Below, in pieces: positions 17,971 through 27,885 of a DNA stretch of 64,000 nt. Source of the DNA: CAZHCG01 sp046484285 (GTDB taxonomy: Bacteria; Myxococcota_A; Polyangia; JAAYKL01); contig JAWOBP010000117.1 of NCBI GenBank assembly GCA_046484285.1, positions 13,393 through 77,392 of the forward strand, in the 5' to 3' direction. The number at the start of each line of letters is the position of its first letter. Position 1 is the first letter of the stretch. The notes beneath the pieces were generated by a model, which saw only the letters and a list, made by a program, of their open reading frames with translations, ran no database searches and was not told the origin of the DNA. A program made the translations under genes and the position numbers.

Positions 17971-19332
17971 ATGAAGGAGAGCTGGCAGGGAGATTTCACC
18001 ATCGAGCGGCTGGGCGAGGCCGAGGTGCCGTCGCCGATCCACCTCGGCACCGAGCCGGGTGATCTGCTCGCAGACTTCACCCCCGACGGAGCCCGCGTGC
18101 TGGCCGAGCTGGACTTCGATCGCGTGATCGACCAGCTGAAACGCGGAGAGGAGCCCGCCGCGCTGGAGGTGGCCGGGCCTCGCCAGCGCATCTACTTCGA
18201 GCCGAGCCGCACCAGGGCCGGAATCGTGACCTGCGGCGGGCTCTGTCCGGGGCTGAACAACATCATCCGCGGGCTGGTGATGACGCTGCACCACGGTTAC
18301 GGCGTGGCCGGGATCCTGGGCTTTCGCTACGGCTACGCCGGCCTGACTCCGGCCGGAGAGCCGCCGGTGGAGCTGACGCCCGAGTCGATCGGTGAGATCC
18401 ACGAGCACGGCGGCACGGCGCTGGGGACATCGCGCGGTCCCCAGGATACCGAGGTGATGGTCGACAGGCTCGAGGAGCTCGGCGTCCGGATCCTGTTCGC
18501 GGTGGGCGGAGACGGCACTTTCCGCGGCGCCCTGGCGATGCGGGACGAGGTGCGACGGCGCGGCGCCGAGATCTCCGTGATCGGGGTACCCAAGACGATC
18601 GATAACGACATTCCATTGGTGGATCGCACCTTCGGTTTCCACACCGCGGTTGAACGCGCGGTGATCGCGATTCGCGCGGCGCGGTCCGAGGCGCTCTCCG
18701 CGGATCGGGGCATCGGCCTGGTCAAGCTGATGGGGCGTCATTCGGGGTTCATCGCGGCCACCGCCGCGCTGGCGGCGCGCAACGCGAACCTGGTGCTGAT
18801 TCCCGAGCTGCCGTTCGATCTCGACGGCGAGGGGGGCCTGTTCGCCTACCTCTCCGGCCGTTTCGCGCGCGGCAAGTCCACGGTGATCGTGGTGGCCGAG
18901 GGCGCCGGGCAGCGGCACCTGGAGCGCGCGGCGGCGAGGGACGCCTCGGGCAACGTGCAGCTCGGCGACATCGGGAAGTTCCTGGCCGGCGCGATCAAGG
19001 AGAGGTTCTCGGCAAAGATGGATCTGACCCTCAAGTACATCGATCCGAGCTACATCGTGCGCTCCGCGCCGGCCAACTCGGACGACGCGATCTTCTGCGG
19101 CTACCTGGCGCACAACGCCGTGCACGCCGGGATGTCGGGTCGTACCGGGATGGCGGTGGGTCGCTCGCACAACCAGTTCACGCACATCCCACTCGATCGA
19201 CTGGTGGAGAGCCGCAAGACCGTCGATCCGGAGGGCAACCTGTGGCTGGCGGTGCTCGAATCCACCGGACAGCCGTTCTACCTGACCAACCATCCGCCCA
19301 AGGAGCTGTCGCGAAGGAGCTTTGCGCCTTGA
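17971..19332 (+). CDS. 6-phosphofructokinase, plant/trypanosome-like group
   Basis: A 453-aa phosphofructokinase that phosphorylates fructose 6-phosphate in glycolysis. The glycine-rich phosphate site is GIVTCGGLCPGLN. The donor-site motif is GGDGT (179-183), with the Gly found in ATP users rather than the GGDD of PPi enzymes. The catalytic motif is PKTIDND (207-213, Asp211), with the Lys that PPi-type and long ATP-type enzymes share. MGRHSGF and the C-terminal substrate residues are present. Length and motif mix fit the long group-II type, so ATP use is likely but should be tested. GGAGGTGGAG precedes the ATG. It follows the lipoprotein pair by 19 bp, perhaps by readthrough. Confidence 0.93.
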   Translation: MKESWQGDFTIERLGEAEVPSPIHLGTEPGDLLADFTPDGARVLAELDFDRVIDQLKRGEEPAALEVAGPRQRIYFEPSRTRAGIVTCGGLCPGLNNIIRGLVMTLHHGYGVAGILGFRYGYAGLTPAGEPPVELTPESIGEIHEHGGTALGTSRGPQDTEVMVDRLEELGVRILFAVGGDGTFRGALAMRDEVRRRGAEISVIGVPKTIDNDIPLVDRTFGFHTAVERAVIAIRAARSEALSADRGIGLVKLMGRHSGFIAATAALAARNANLVLIPELPFDLDGEGGLFAYLSGRFARGKSTVIVVAEGAGQRHLERAAARDASGNVQLGDIGKFLAGAIKERFSAKMDLTLKYIDPSYIVRSAPANSDDAIFCGYLAHNAVHAGMSGRTGMAVGRSHNQFTHIPLDRLVESRKTVDPEGNLWLAVLESTGQPFYLTNHPPKELSRRSFAP

Positions 19333-19435
19333 GCCCGGGTCGAGCTCGAAAAACCAACGATTTTGACGCGATCCATGCGCGGCCAGTCGCCGGCCCGGGC
19401 TTGTTGGCCGGCGCGGGACGTGCTACCCACGCGCC

Positions 19436-20245
19436 ATGACCGGCGAGTCGCGAAAAGGCGCGGGCAAGGGCGCGGAGGCCTTTGCCGAGTTCGTGCGGAT
19501 AGTTCATCGCCTGCGCGCTCCGGACGGTTGTCCCTGGGACCGCGAGCAGACTCCGGCCAGCCTCAAGCCGTTCATCGTGGAGGAGGCCTACGAGGTGATC
19601 GACGCGATCGACGGCGGCGGACCCGAAGATCTGCGCGAGGAGCTGGGCGATTTGCTGTTGCAGATCGTGCTGCAAGCGGAGATCGCCGACGAGGCGGGCG
19701 ATTTCGATATCGACAGTGTAGCGCGCGGCATCTCGGCCAAGCTGGTCAACCGCCATCCGCACGTCTTCGGTGGCGAGCGGGTCGACGGCTCGGGCGAGGT
19801 GCTGCGCAACTGGGAGCAGATCAAGCGCGTCGAGAAGAAGGATCGCGGGCTGTTCGACGGTCTGCCGTCTTTTCTGCCCGCGCTGCTCAAGGCGAGCCGG
19901 ATGGGCGAGAAGGCCGGGCGCGTCGGCTTCGACTGGACGGACGCCGGAGAGGTGCGGGCCAAGGTGGACGAGGAGCTCGCCGAGCTGGACGGGGCGGTCG
20001 CGGCCGGCGATCCGGAAGCGGTGGAGCACGAGCTGGGGGATCTGCTGTTCGCCCTGGCGCAGTGGGCCCGGCACCTGGGACGCAATCCCGAGGAGTCGCT
20101 GCGGGCCGGCTGCGATCGCTTCGCGCGGCGCTTTGCGAGAATGGACGGCGATCTGCGCCGGCGCGGAGCGCGGATGGATCGGCTGGACATCGAGGAGCTG
20201 GAGCAGGCCTGGCAGCGGGCCAAGCGCTCGGAGGGGGAGGAATGA
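19436..20245 (+). CDS. mazG: Nucleoside triphosphate pyrophosphohydrolase MazG
   Basis: A 269-aa two-domain MazG of typical length, cleaving NTPs/dNTPs to monophosphate and PPi. The first domain has CPWDREQT, the acidic helix EEAYEVIDAI and EELGDLLLQIV. The second has KVDEELAEL and HELGDLLFALAQWARH. The order and spacing match full-length E. coli-type MazG rather than the toxin-associated single-domain forms. The ribosome site is weak. Its stop overlaps the start of the acyl-carrier-protein gene (ATGA), so the two are translated together. Confidence 0.95.
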   Translation: MTGESRKGAGKGAEAFAEFVRIVHRLRAPDGCPWDREQTPASLKPFIVEEAYEVIDAIDGGGPEDLREELGDLLLQIVLQAEIADEAGDFDIDSVARGISAKLVNRHPHVFGGERVDGSGEVLRNWEQIKRVEKKDRGLFDGLPSFLPALLKASRMGEKAGRVGFDWTDAGEVRAKVDEELAELDGAVAAGDPEAVEHELGDLLFALAQWARHLGRNPEESLRAGCDRFARRFARMDGDLRRRGARMDRLDIEELEQAWQRAKRSEGEE

Positions 20246-20529
20246 GCCGAGTCCGCGGCGAGCGTGATCTCGAAAGGCGCGTGACCGAGGCGCTGGCCGA
20301 TCTCGGGGCCCAGGGCGAGGCGGCCGGCGAGGCCGAGCTGGAGCTCGACTCGATGGCGCGGCTGGACCTGCTGGCGACGTTGGAGCAGCGCTTCGGCGTG
20401 GAGCTGGCCGAGGACGCGGTGCAGGAGCTGAGGTCGATTCCGAGGATAGCGGCGGTGGTGCGCGAGGCGATCTTGGCCGGCGGGGATCGTTCGGAAGGAG
20501 AGCCGGAGCCGCAGAACCGCTCAGCGTAG
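20242..20529 (+). CDS. Acyl/peptidyl carrier protein
   Basis: A 95-aa carrier protein. The phosphopantetheine attachment motif is ELDSMARLDLLATLE, with Ser37 as the expected attachment residue, followed by the usual helix II and the hydrophobic pattern FGVELAED. GGGGGAGG precedes the ATG, which overlaps the mazG stop. No synthase, ligase or phosphopantetheinyl transferase gene adjoins it; the nearest acyl-activating enzyme is the interrupted acyl-CoA synthetase 5 kb downstream. Its partner pathway is unknown. The N-terminal 30 residues are longer and more charged than in fatty-acid ACP. Confidence 0.85.
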   Translation: MSRVRGERDLERRVTEALADLGAQGEAAGEAELELDSMARLDLLATLEQRFGVELAEDAVQELRSIPRIAAVVREAILAGGDRSEGEPEPQNRSA

Positions 20530-20548
20530 TTGACGTGGTAGTACGTAT

Positions 20549-20593
20549 TTGGTAACCAAGGTTGATCAATTCGTTTGTCAAGTAACTGACTTG
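20549..20593 (+). promoter_or_regulatory. Two short inverted repeats before the OmpA cluster
   Basis: TTGGT-A-ACCAA at 20549-20559 and CAAGT-AACTG-ACTTG at 20579-20593 lie in the AT-richer 79-bp gap ahead of the DUF4398-like gene. They could be operators. A TTGACG at 20530 is a possible -35, but no good -10 follows. Confidence 0.3.
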
Positions 20594-20608
20594 TCGGGAG
20601 GACGGCAC

Positions 20609-21039
20609 GTGAAGGGTTGTTTCCACTGGGTTGGCGTGGCCATGCTGGCGCTGGGCGCGTCTGGCTGTGCTCCGATCGAGTACTCCGTGGTCGTGGTGGA
20701 GGCCTCGCAGGCGATCGCCGAAGCCGAGATCGCCGGGGCGAGATGCACCCAGGAGCAGCTCGATCGGCTTTCGCCGGTGACGGAGAACCAGGCTCCGGAT
20801 CCGGGAACCGAGCTGGCGTCCTCGGAGGACGCGGATGACGAGCTCGAGGCCGGCATCGGAGAGCCGATGTGCGACGCTCCTTACGAGTACTACTCGGCGC
20901 TGGAGTACCTGCACAAGGCGCGCGAGGAGGTCGGCTACTCGGATTACGAGGCCGCGATCGAGTATGCGCGCGAGGCTCGCAAGATGGGCCGCAAGGCGCG
21001 CGATATCTCGCTCAAGCGAGACAGGGAGAGGGGGCGCTG

Positions 21040-21040
<1 letters not shown>
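20609..21040 (+). CDS. DUF4398-like small lipoprotein
   Basis: A 143-aa lipoprotein (lipobox GASGC, Cys20) from a GTG start with GGGAGG eight nt upstream. An upstream ATG in the same frame would place 20 residues before the signal and has no ribosome site. The mature part is helical: an Ala/Glu helix (VVVEASQAIAEAEIAGA) and a TPR-like pair (YYSALEYLHKAREEVGYSDYEAAIEYAREARKMGR is the second half). This matches the DUF4398 pattern often found beside OmpA proteins. Its TGA overlaps the next ATG by one base. The pair probably sits at the outer-membrane/peptidoglycan interface. Confidence 0.8.
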
Positions 21041-22164
<1,124 letters not shown>

Positions 22165-22183
22165 CAAACGGAACAGAGGCGAG

Positions 22184-23869
22184 ATGACGGGACTGCCGAC
22201 GAATACAGCGCGTTTTGTGCGGATCGTGGTCTTGGGGGCGATGCTGGCGGCCTGGGCAGGGCCTTCTCGGGCTCAGTATGATCCGCAAACGACGGTGATG
22301 CAGCTCAACAAGCAGGCGATGGCCATGTACGGCAACTTGCAGTTCCAGCAGGCCCTGCAGACGCTCCAGCAGGCCGAGGCCACCTGCCGGCAGCACGGTC
22401 TGCGCGGTCCCGCGCTGGCGCGCACCTACCTCAACATGGGCGTCGTGGAGGTGGGCGGCAACCAGAACAACGCGGCCGGGATCGACCTGTTCAAAAAGGC
22501 GATCTGCATCGACCAGGCCGTTCAGCTCGATCCGCTCAGCTCCACTCCCGAGGTGGAGACGCTGTTCAACCTGGCGAGTAACCAGGCCCAGGCGCCCGGA
22601 GCTTGCCAGCAGGTGGCGCCGCAGCCTCAACCTCAACCGCAGCCGCAGCCTCAGCCGCAGCCCCAACCGCAGCCCCAACCGCAGCCTCGACCTCAGCCCC
22701 AGCCCCAGATGCAGCTGATCCGGCACACTCCGATCACCCAGCAGCAGAGCCTGGTGCCGATTCCGATCTACGTCGAGGTCAATCCCAACGTGTCGGTCGG
22801 GCAGGTGGTCCTCTTCTACCGCACGATCGGTGAGAGCGTCTTCCAGCAGATTCAGATGGAGAAGCACTACCAGGGGTACGCCGCGACGATCGGCTGCGAC
22901 GTGCTGACCACCTTCGATCCGACCGGAATCGAGTACTACGTGGCGGTGCTGGATCCCTCCAACCAGCTGCTCGGAACGTCCGGGACCGAGGGGGAGCCGC
23001 ACCGGGTCTCGATCGTGGACACGCTCACGGTCTCGCCCCCGACGCTGCCCAACCAGCCGCCGCCGCCGAGGTGCTCCCAGGAGGAGTGCCCGCCCTGGAA
23101 CCCCAACTGCCACGGCGACTGCAAGCAGTTCGGCGATCTTTGCGACAGCGACTCCGAGTGCTGCGCCGGCCTGGTCTGCGTCAACGAGACCTGCACCCAG
23201 GAGGGCGAGGAGGGGGGAGGCGGCATCCCCGGCGACTTCGACCCGGTGATGCGCATCGCGCTGAGCGTGGGCACCGGAGTCGGCCTGGTCTTCGGCGGCG
23301 CGGAGAAGCCGTACAACCAGGTCTCAGATGGCAAGCTGTCGGTGGGCACGGGCTTTGCCTGGAACAAGATGCACTTCCGCTTCAACCCGATGTTCTACCT
23401 GCCCGCGGACGGCATCGAGATAGGGATGACCTTCCGAGGGGACATGACCTTCGATGCCGGCGCGGACGCGCCCAAGTTCGGCCCCTCGCTGCTGGCCAAC
23501 CTCAGCTACCGGCTGGCCGGCGACAGCCACGAGGGCTTCCAGCTGCTGCTGCTGACCGGCCTGGGCTGGATGAACGCCTACCACCGCGTGGAGTACTCGG
23601 ACTGCCCGCCGGTGAAGGACGAGGACACGGGCGACTTGATCTGCGATCCCGAGACGCTGGATTCCGATGGCAAGTGGGATCCGGGCGAGGGGGTCGAGGC
23701 CAGCCACTTCTTCCGGCCCGCCGGCCCGTTCGGCATCGAGGTGGGGCTGGACGGGTACTACTGGTTCACCGCCAACGTCGGGCTCAACTTCGGGCTGGTG
23801 GCCGACTTCCTGCTGCCCGACACGGCGCTCAACTTCGACCTCAACGCGCTGATGGCCTTCCGCTTCTGA
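22184..23869 (+). CDS. TPR plus C-terminal outer-membrane barrel protein, copy 1
   Basis: A 561-aa exported protein with a Sec signal (VLGAMLAAWAGPSRAQ). Residues 35-140 form TPR-like helices. A Gln-Pro repeat of about 45 residues follows (codons CAG/CAA-CCN). Next is a beta domain (VPIPIYVEVNPNVSVGQVVLFYR), a Pro/Cys-rich hinge with paired Cys (CDSDSECCAGLVC) and, from about 350, amphipathic strands ending in Phe, as in outer-membrane barrels. The product at 24058-25806 has the same order of parts. It follows the OmpA gene by 19 bp. Function unknown; an envelope pore or anchor is plausible. Confidence 0.8.
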   Translation: MTGLPTNTARFVRIVVLGAMLAAWAGPSRAQYDPQTTVMQLNKQAMAMYGNLQFQQALQTLQQAEATCRQHGLRGPALARTYLNMGVVEVGGNQNNAAGIDLFKKAICIDQAVQLDPLSSTPEVETLFNLASNQAQAPGACQQVAPQPQPQPQPQPQPQPQPQPQPQPRPQPQPQMQLIRHTPITQQQSLVPIPIYVEVNPNVSVGQVVLFYRTIGESVFQQIQMEKHYQGYAATIGCDVLTTFDPTGIEYYVAVLDPSNQLLGTSGTEGEPHRVSIVDTLTVSPPTLPNQPPPPRCSQEECPPWNPNCHGDCKQFGDLCDSDSECCAGLVCVNETCTQEGEEGGGGIPGDFDPVMRIALSVGTGVGLVFGGAEKPYNQVSDGKLSVGTGFAWNKMHFRFNPMFYLPADGIEIGMTFRGDMTFDAGADAPKFGPSLLANLSYRLAGDSHEGFQLLLLTGLGWMNAYHRVEYSDCPPVKDEDTGDLICDPETLDSDGKWDPGEGVEASHFFRPAGPFGIEVGLDGYYWFTANVGLNFGLVADFLLPDTALNFDLNALMAFRF

Positions 23870-23916
23870 GGCGGGACGCCGCGGTGCTTCGAGAAGGGCC
23901 CAGGCGCGCGTTCTTC

Positions 23917-23944
23917 TTGACAAAAACGAGGTTTCCGGTTCAAT
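23917..23944 (+). promoter_or_regulatory. Candidate sigma-70 promoter
   Basis: TTGACA, a 16-nt spacer and TTCAAT lie about 115 nt before the start of the second TPR/barrel gene. The leader between them can form TCCACC/GGTGGA pairing close to the ribosome site. The -35 is perfect and the -10 matches 4 of 6. Confidence 0.4.
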
Positions 23945-24057
23945 GGTAGCGAAATATCTGGATGAAATCGGGTGGGTGCTCCAGAGGCGATAGCCGCATG
24001 GTCTGAAGGTGCGGATCCACCAGCGGTTCCCTCGGGTGGACACGAATGGGAGTTGTG

Positions 24058-25806
24058 ATGTCCAAGGTCCATTATCGTTCTGTTCCGGCTAGACTCCTTC
24101 TGTCGGCGGTTTTGGTGTCGGCGTTGCTCGTTCCCGCGTTCGCGGCCGCCCAGGGGCCGATCGCCCAGGCTCGCTCGCTGGTAAAAGAGGCGATGGACGC
24201 CTACTCCAGCCTGGATCTCGAGACCGCCCAGTCCAGGCTGGACAAGGCGTTGGAGCTGGCGCCCGAGATCGACGAGCCCACGCTGGCGCGCATCTACGTC
24301 AGCTACGGCGTCCTGCACATCGGCGGCTTCACCGACAACGCCAAGGGACAGCAGAGCTTCATGATCGCGCTGTGCCTGGACGATAGCATCATGGTCGATC
24401 CGCTGCTCTCCACGCCCGAGATCGACATGTTGTTCACGATGGCCAAGAACCAGGTCAACCCCAACCAGTGCCAGCAGACGCTGAGCACGATCGAGACGCC
24501 CCAGGGCGGCGGCGGTTCGGGGCAGGAACCGGTGCCGGGGCCGAGCGAGGAGCAGTTGCCGCAGTGCGGCTCGCACGACGCGCCGGTCGAGCAACGCAAG
24601 AAGTACGAGCTGCCCGTCTACCTGGAGCTCGCCACGCAGATGCACGGCCAGGTCAACCAGCTGGTGCTCAAGTACGCCTTCGACGGCGGCACCAACTACT
24701 CGCAGATCCCGTTCCAGCGGGCGGGCCGCGGGTTCGGAGCGCAGATAAGCTGCGACGAGGGGCAGATCAGAATTTTCGATCCGTCGAGCATCGAGTACTT
24801 CATCGAGGGCTACGACCGGATGGGCAACCTGGTCTGCCGTCACGGCGCGCCCGAGGCTCCGCTGAGCGTGGCGATGTCGCCCGACGCCCCGGTGCTGCCC
24901 GGCATTCCCGGGATGGCTCCGCCCAAGGAGTGCGCGCCGTGCGCGCCGTGGGACACCGAGTGCCTGGAGGGCAGCAAGCCCGGCCTCGACGAGCCGTGCG
25001 ATCCGGCGACCGGCTGCGCCGAGGGGCTGGTCTGCGGCGAGGCCGGCCTGTGCGTCTCGGACGCGGGTGGCGGCGCCGGCGAGCAGGTCGGCCCCGAGCA
25101 CTTCTATTTCAATTTCCCTGGATTAAGTCCTGTTGGGTTTGCTTTTATAAAGGCCGAGATGGAGTTTGACAAGATAGCCTCAGGCGACAAGAGCCCAAAA
25201 AACTATTCTACTATTGAACATGTGGAAGATAACCCCGCCGGTGCGGTTTGGTCAGGTGTCCCCTATTCATGGCCATTTCGTTTGGCAGCTGGCTACTATG
25301 TCATTCCGCGGCTGGCCATAGAAGTAACGGGGCGAATCGATGTGAAATTCGATAGTTTTTCCGAGCCGCTCAGCTGCTGGGACGCCAACAACCAGGACAT
25401 GGACGAGGTGATGTCTCACACCTGCACCGGCGATCCCACCGACGAGGAGGATGCCAAGGAAAGCGTGGCTATGACGAGCGATGGTGAGGCGGTGGAGAGG
25501 ACAGAAACGCTTGTCTCATGGCTGGTCAATCTTCGCGCGCGCTACGATGTCGTCTCGCAGGGCGGGCTGCGCGTGGGCCTCTTCGGCGGCGTGGGCTACG
25601 GCTATTTCAAATATCGTATCGCTTCTGGTCATGACATCTACTTCCCGATGACAGGATTTATAGATATTGAGGTAGGTGGCAACCTTTTCTATTACTTCTC
25701 TGATCACTACGGAATCGGTGCTGAGATACCGGTTGATCTAGTAGTGGGCGACGGTTTGTCAGTCAATTTTGAATTGGCTTTGTACCCGGTGAGCGTCGGC
25801 TTCTGA
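24058..25806 (+). CDS. TPR plus C-terminal barrel protein, copy 2, with mosaic base composition
   Basis: A 582-aa paralogue of the preceding gene: signal peptide (LLLSAVLVSALLVPAFAAAQ), TPR-like region, short Gly/Pro linker, beta domain (LPVYLELATQMHGQVNQLVLKY is its first half), Cys-rich hinge and a C-terminal barrel ending in Phe. GGGAG lies five nt before the chosen ATG; an ATG four codons earlier has none. From about 25095 the base composition drops sharply and then alternates: AT-richer blocks at 25095-25370 and 25615-25800 are separated by GC-rich blocks. The reading frame is kept throughout, so this looks like recombination within a working gene rather than decay. Confidence 0.82.
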   Translation: MSKVHYRSVPARLLLSAVLVSALLVPAFAAAQGPIAQARSLVKEAMDAYSSLDLETAQSRLDKALELAPEIDEPTLARIYVSYGVLHIGGFTDNAKGQQSFMIALCLDDSIMVDPLLSTPEIDMLFTMAKNQVNPNQCQQTLSTIETPQGGGGSGQEPVPGPSEEQLPQCGSHDAPVEQRKKYELPVYLELATQMHGQVNQLVLKYAFDGGTNYSQIPFQRAGRGFGAQISCDEGQIRIFDPSSIEYFIEGYDRMGNLVCRHGAPEAPLSVAMSPDAPVLPGIPGMAPPKECAPCAPWDTECLEGSKPGLDEPCDPATGCAEGLVCGEAGLCVSDAGGGAGEQVGPEHFYFNFPGLSPVGFAFIKAEMEFDKIASGDKSPKNYSTIEHVEDNPAGAVWSGVPYSWPFRLAAGYYVIPRLAIEVTGRIDVKFDSFSEPLSCWDANNQDMDEVMSHTCTGDPTDEEDAKESVAMTSDGEAVERTETLVSWLVNLRARYDVVSQGGLRVGLFGGVGYGYFKYRIASGHDIYFPMTGFIDIEVGGNLFYYFSDHYGIGAEIPVDLVVGDGLSVNFELALYPVSVGF

Positions 25807-27483
25807 ATGACCGAGCGCGCGACGATCATCGGCCTCTTCGCCGAGCGCGTGGCCGAGGCGCCGCGCCGGCCGGCGTTGATGGAGCGCAGCGGCGAGCGCT
25901 GGGCCGAGCACAGCTGGAGCGACTGGAACGAGCGCTCCCGGGCGATCGCCGCGGCCCTGATCGATGCGGGGGTGAAGCCGGGGGACAGCGTCGCGATCCA
26001 CTCCTACTCCCGGCGGCAATGGGTCGAGGTCGATATCGCGATCCTGATGTGCAAGGCGCGCACGGTCACGATCTACCACAACCTGCGGGCCGAGTCGGTG
26101 CGCTACATCCTGGACGACTGCGGGGCGCGGATCGTGTTCGCCGAGGGGCCGGTGCAGCTCGAGGCGCTGTTCTCCGCCCAGGGGAGCGAGCCCGCCGGCT
26201 CGGTGCGGCGAGTGATCCACACCCTGGAACGCCAGACCCCGCCGGCCAGGCCGGGAGAGCCGCCTCCGCGCGAGCTGGGAATAGAGGACGCGGTCCCGGC
26301 CGAGCGCCGCGAGCTGCTGGTTTCGCTGGAGGATTTCGTCGCTCGCGGGCGAGAGGCGCTGGAGGAGCACGGCGAGGAGCTGGAGCGCCGCATCGCGGCG
26401 GTAGAGCCGGGCGACACGGCCAAGGTGGTCTACACCTCGGGCACCACCGGCGAGCCCAAGGGGGCGATGCTGACGCACCGCAACCTGACCTCGGTGGTGG
26501 AGAGGATCGGCGAGGATATCGGTATCCGCTCCGACGACCTCTGCCTGCTTTTTCTGCCGCTGGCGCACGTCTACGCTCAGCTGACCTACCACGCGGCTCT
26601 GTGCTGCGGGTTCACACTGGCGTTCGCGCGCTCGATGCTGACCGCTGTCGACGACGCCGAATCGGTGCGGCCCCACTTCTTCACCACGGTGCCCCGGCTG
26701 TTCGAGAAGATCCACGCCGGCATGCTGGCGCAGATCGAGCAGGCCTCGCCCGTGCGCCGCGGTATCTTCGGCTGGGCCGAGAAGGTCGGGCGCCGCGTCA
26801 GCCGGGAGAAGCAGCTCGGGCGGGGGCCGAGCGGTCTGCTGGCCTGGCAGTACGCCCTGGCGGACAGGCTGGTCTTCTCCAAGCTGAAGCAGCGGCTGGG
26901 CGGCCGGATCCGCTTCGCGGTCTCGGGCGGCGCTCCGCTGCAGCGCCACTTGCTCGAGTTCTTCCACGCCGCGGGCCTGCTGATCATCGAGGGCTACGGC
27001 ATGACCGAGAACGCCTCGCTCAGCCACCGCAACACGCCGGAGGCCTACAGGTTCGGCACGGTGGGAACCGCGCTGTCCAACGTCGAGGTCGAGATCGCCG
27101 CCGACGGCGAGATCCTGCTTCGCGGTCCCAACGTGATGGACGGCTACCTCGGCCGGCCCGAGGAGACCGCCGAGGCGATCGACGGCCAGGGCTGGCTGCA
27201 CACGGGCGATATCGGGTTCATCGACGAGAACGGGTTTTTGACGATCACCGATCGCAAAAAGGACATCATCATAACCGCGGGCGGAAAGAACATCGCCCCG
27301 GCTCCGATCGAGGCCGCGCTGACTCGCGGCCAGTTGATCTCGCAGGCCGTGGTCTTCGGCGACCAGCGCAAGTTCCTGGTCGCGCTGCTGACGCTGGACG
27401 CCGAGCGAGCCGAGCAGTGGGCGCGGGAAAACGGGGTGGGGGCGCGCGGCGAGGAGCTCTGCGAGGACGAGCGCTTGCGCTAG
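25807..27483 (+). CDS. Long-chain acyl-CoA synthetase, ended early by an in-frame TAG
   Basis: An AMP-forming acyl-CoA synthetase that would activate fatty acids for beta-oxidation or lipid synthesis. The ATP site is VVYTSGTTGEPKGAM, the adenylate motif is GYGMTENAS and the hinge region is GWLHTGDIGF and DRKKDIIITAGGKNIAPAPIE. At codon 559 the frame meets TAG, just where the C-terminal subdomain should continue. The same frame then carries on for 66 more family-like codons. The truncated 558-aa product lacks the final C-terminal helices and strand, so activity is doubtful. The ATG directly follows the stop of the barrel gene and lacks a clear ribosome site. Confidence 0.85.
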   Translation: MTERATIIGLFAERVAEAPRRPALMERSGERWAEHSWSDWNERSRAIAAALIDAGVKPGDSVAIHSYSRRQWVEVDIAILMCKARTVTIYHNLRAESVRYILDDCGARIVFAEGPVQLEALFSAQGSEPAGSVRRVIHTLERQTPPARPGEPPPRELGIEDAVPAERRELLVSLEDFVARGREALEEHGEELERRIAAVEPGDTAKVVYTSGTTGEPKGAMLTHRNLTSVVERIGEDIGIRSDDLCLLFLPLAHVYAQLTYHAALCCGFTLAFARSMLTAVDDAESVRPHFFTTVPRLFEKIHAGMLAQIEQASPVRRGIFGWAEKVGRRVSREKQLGRGPSGLLAWQYALADRLVFSKLKQRLGGRIRFAVSGGAPLQRHLLEFFHAAGLLIIEGYGMTENASLSHRNTPEAYRFGTVGTALSNVEVEIAADGEILLRGPNVMDGYLGRPEETAEAIDGQGWLHTGDIGFIDENGFLTITDRKKDIIITAGGKNIAPAPIEAALTRGQLISQAVVFGDQRKFLVALLTLDAERAEQWARENGVGARGEELCEDERLR

Positions 27484-27684
27484 GCCGTGTCGGAAGAGGT
27501 GGAAGCGGCCAACCAAAGGCTGGACTCGTTTTCCACGGTCAAACGTTTCGAGGTGCTGCCCCGCGAGTTCTCGATGGATCGCGGCGAGGTCACGCCGAGC
27601 CTCAAGCTGCGCCGGCGCGTGATCGGCGAGCGCTACCGCGAGATCGTCGACGGACTGTACCCCGGCGAGTCCGGGACGTGTTGA
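27484..27684 (+). pseudogene. C-terminal piece of the acyl-CoA synthetase after the TAG
   Basis: These 66 codons are in the same frame as the synthetase and read VSEEVEAANQRLDSFSTVKRF, then a segment like the family C-terminus (LPREFSMDRGEVTPSLKLRRR). Joined across one sense codon, the protein would be a normal-length 625 aa. A single C-to-T change (CAG to TAG) would explain the break. Other causes are sequencing error or suppression. No separate ribosome site makes an independent gene likely. Confidence 0.7.
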
Positions 27685-27767
27685 AGGAGAGGTGACCTTG
27701 ACGGCGAAAATTCGCTTTGGTAATCCATCTTCGCTCTGCGAGGCGCGCGGCGGCGCCTCTGGAAGGA

Positions 27768-27839
<72 letters not shown>

Positions 27840-27885
27840 CAACTGTCGCCTCCGGCCAGACCGGCATCTCCCCGGACGACGAGCG

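Noticed and set aside
25807..27684. Genome-wide amber recoding or pyrrolysine at the synthetase TAG
   Set aside because: Many intact genes here end in TAG with a new gene or non-coding sequence right after, and no suppressor tRNA or pyl gene is visible.
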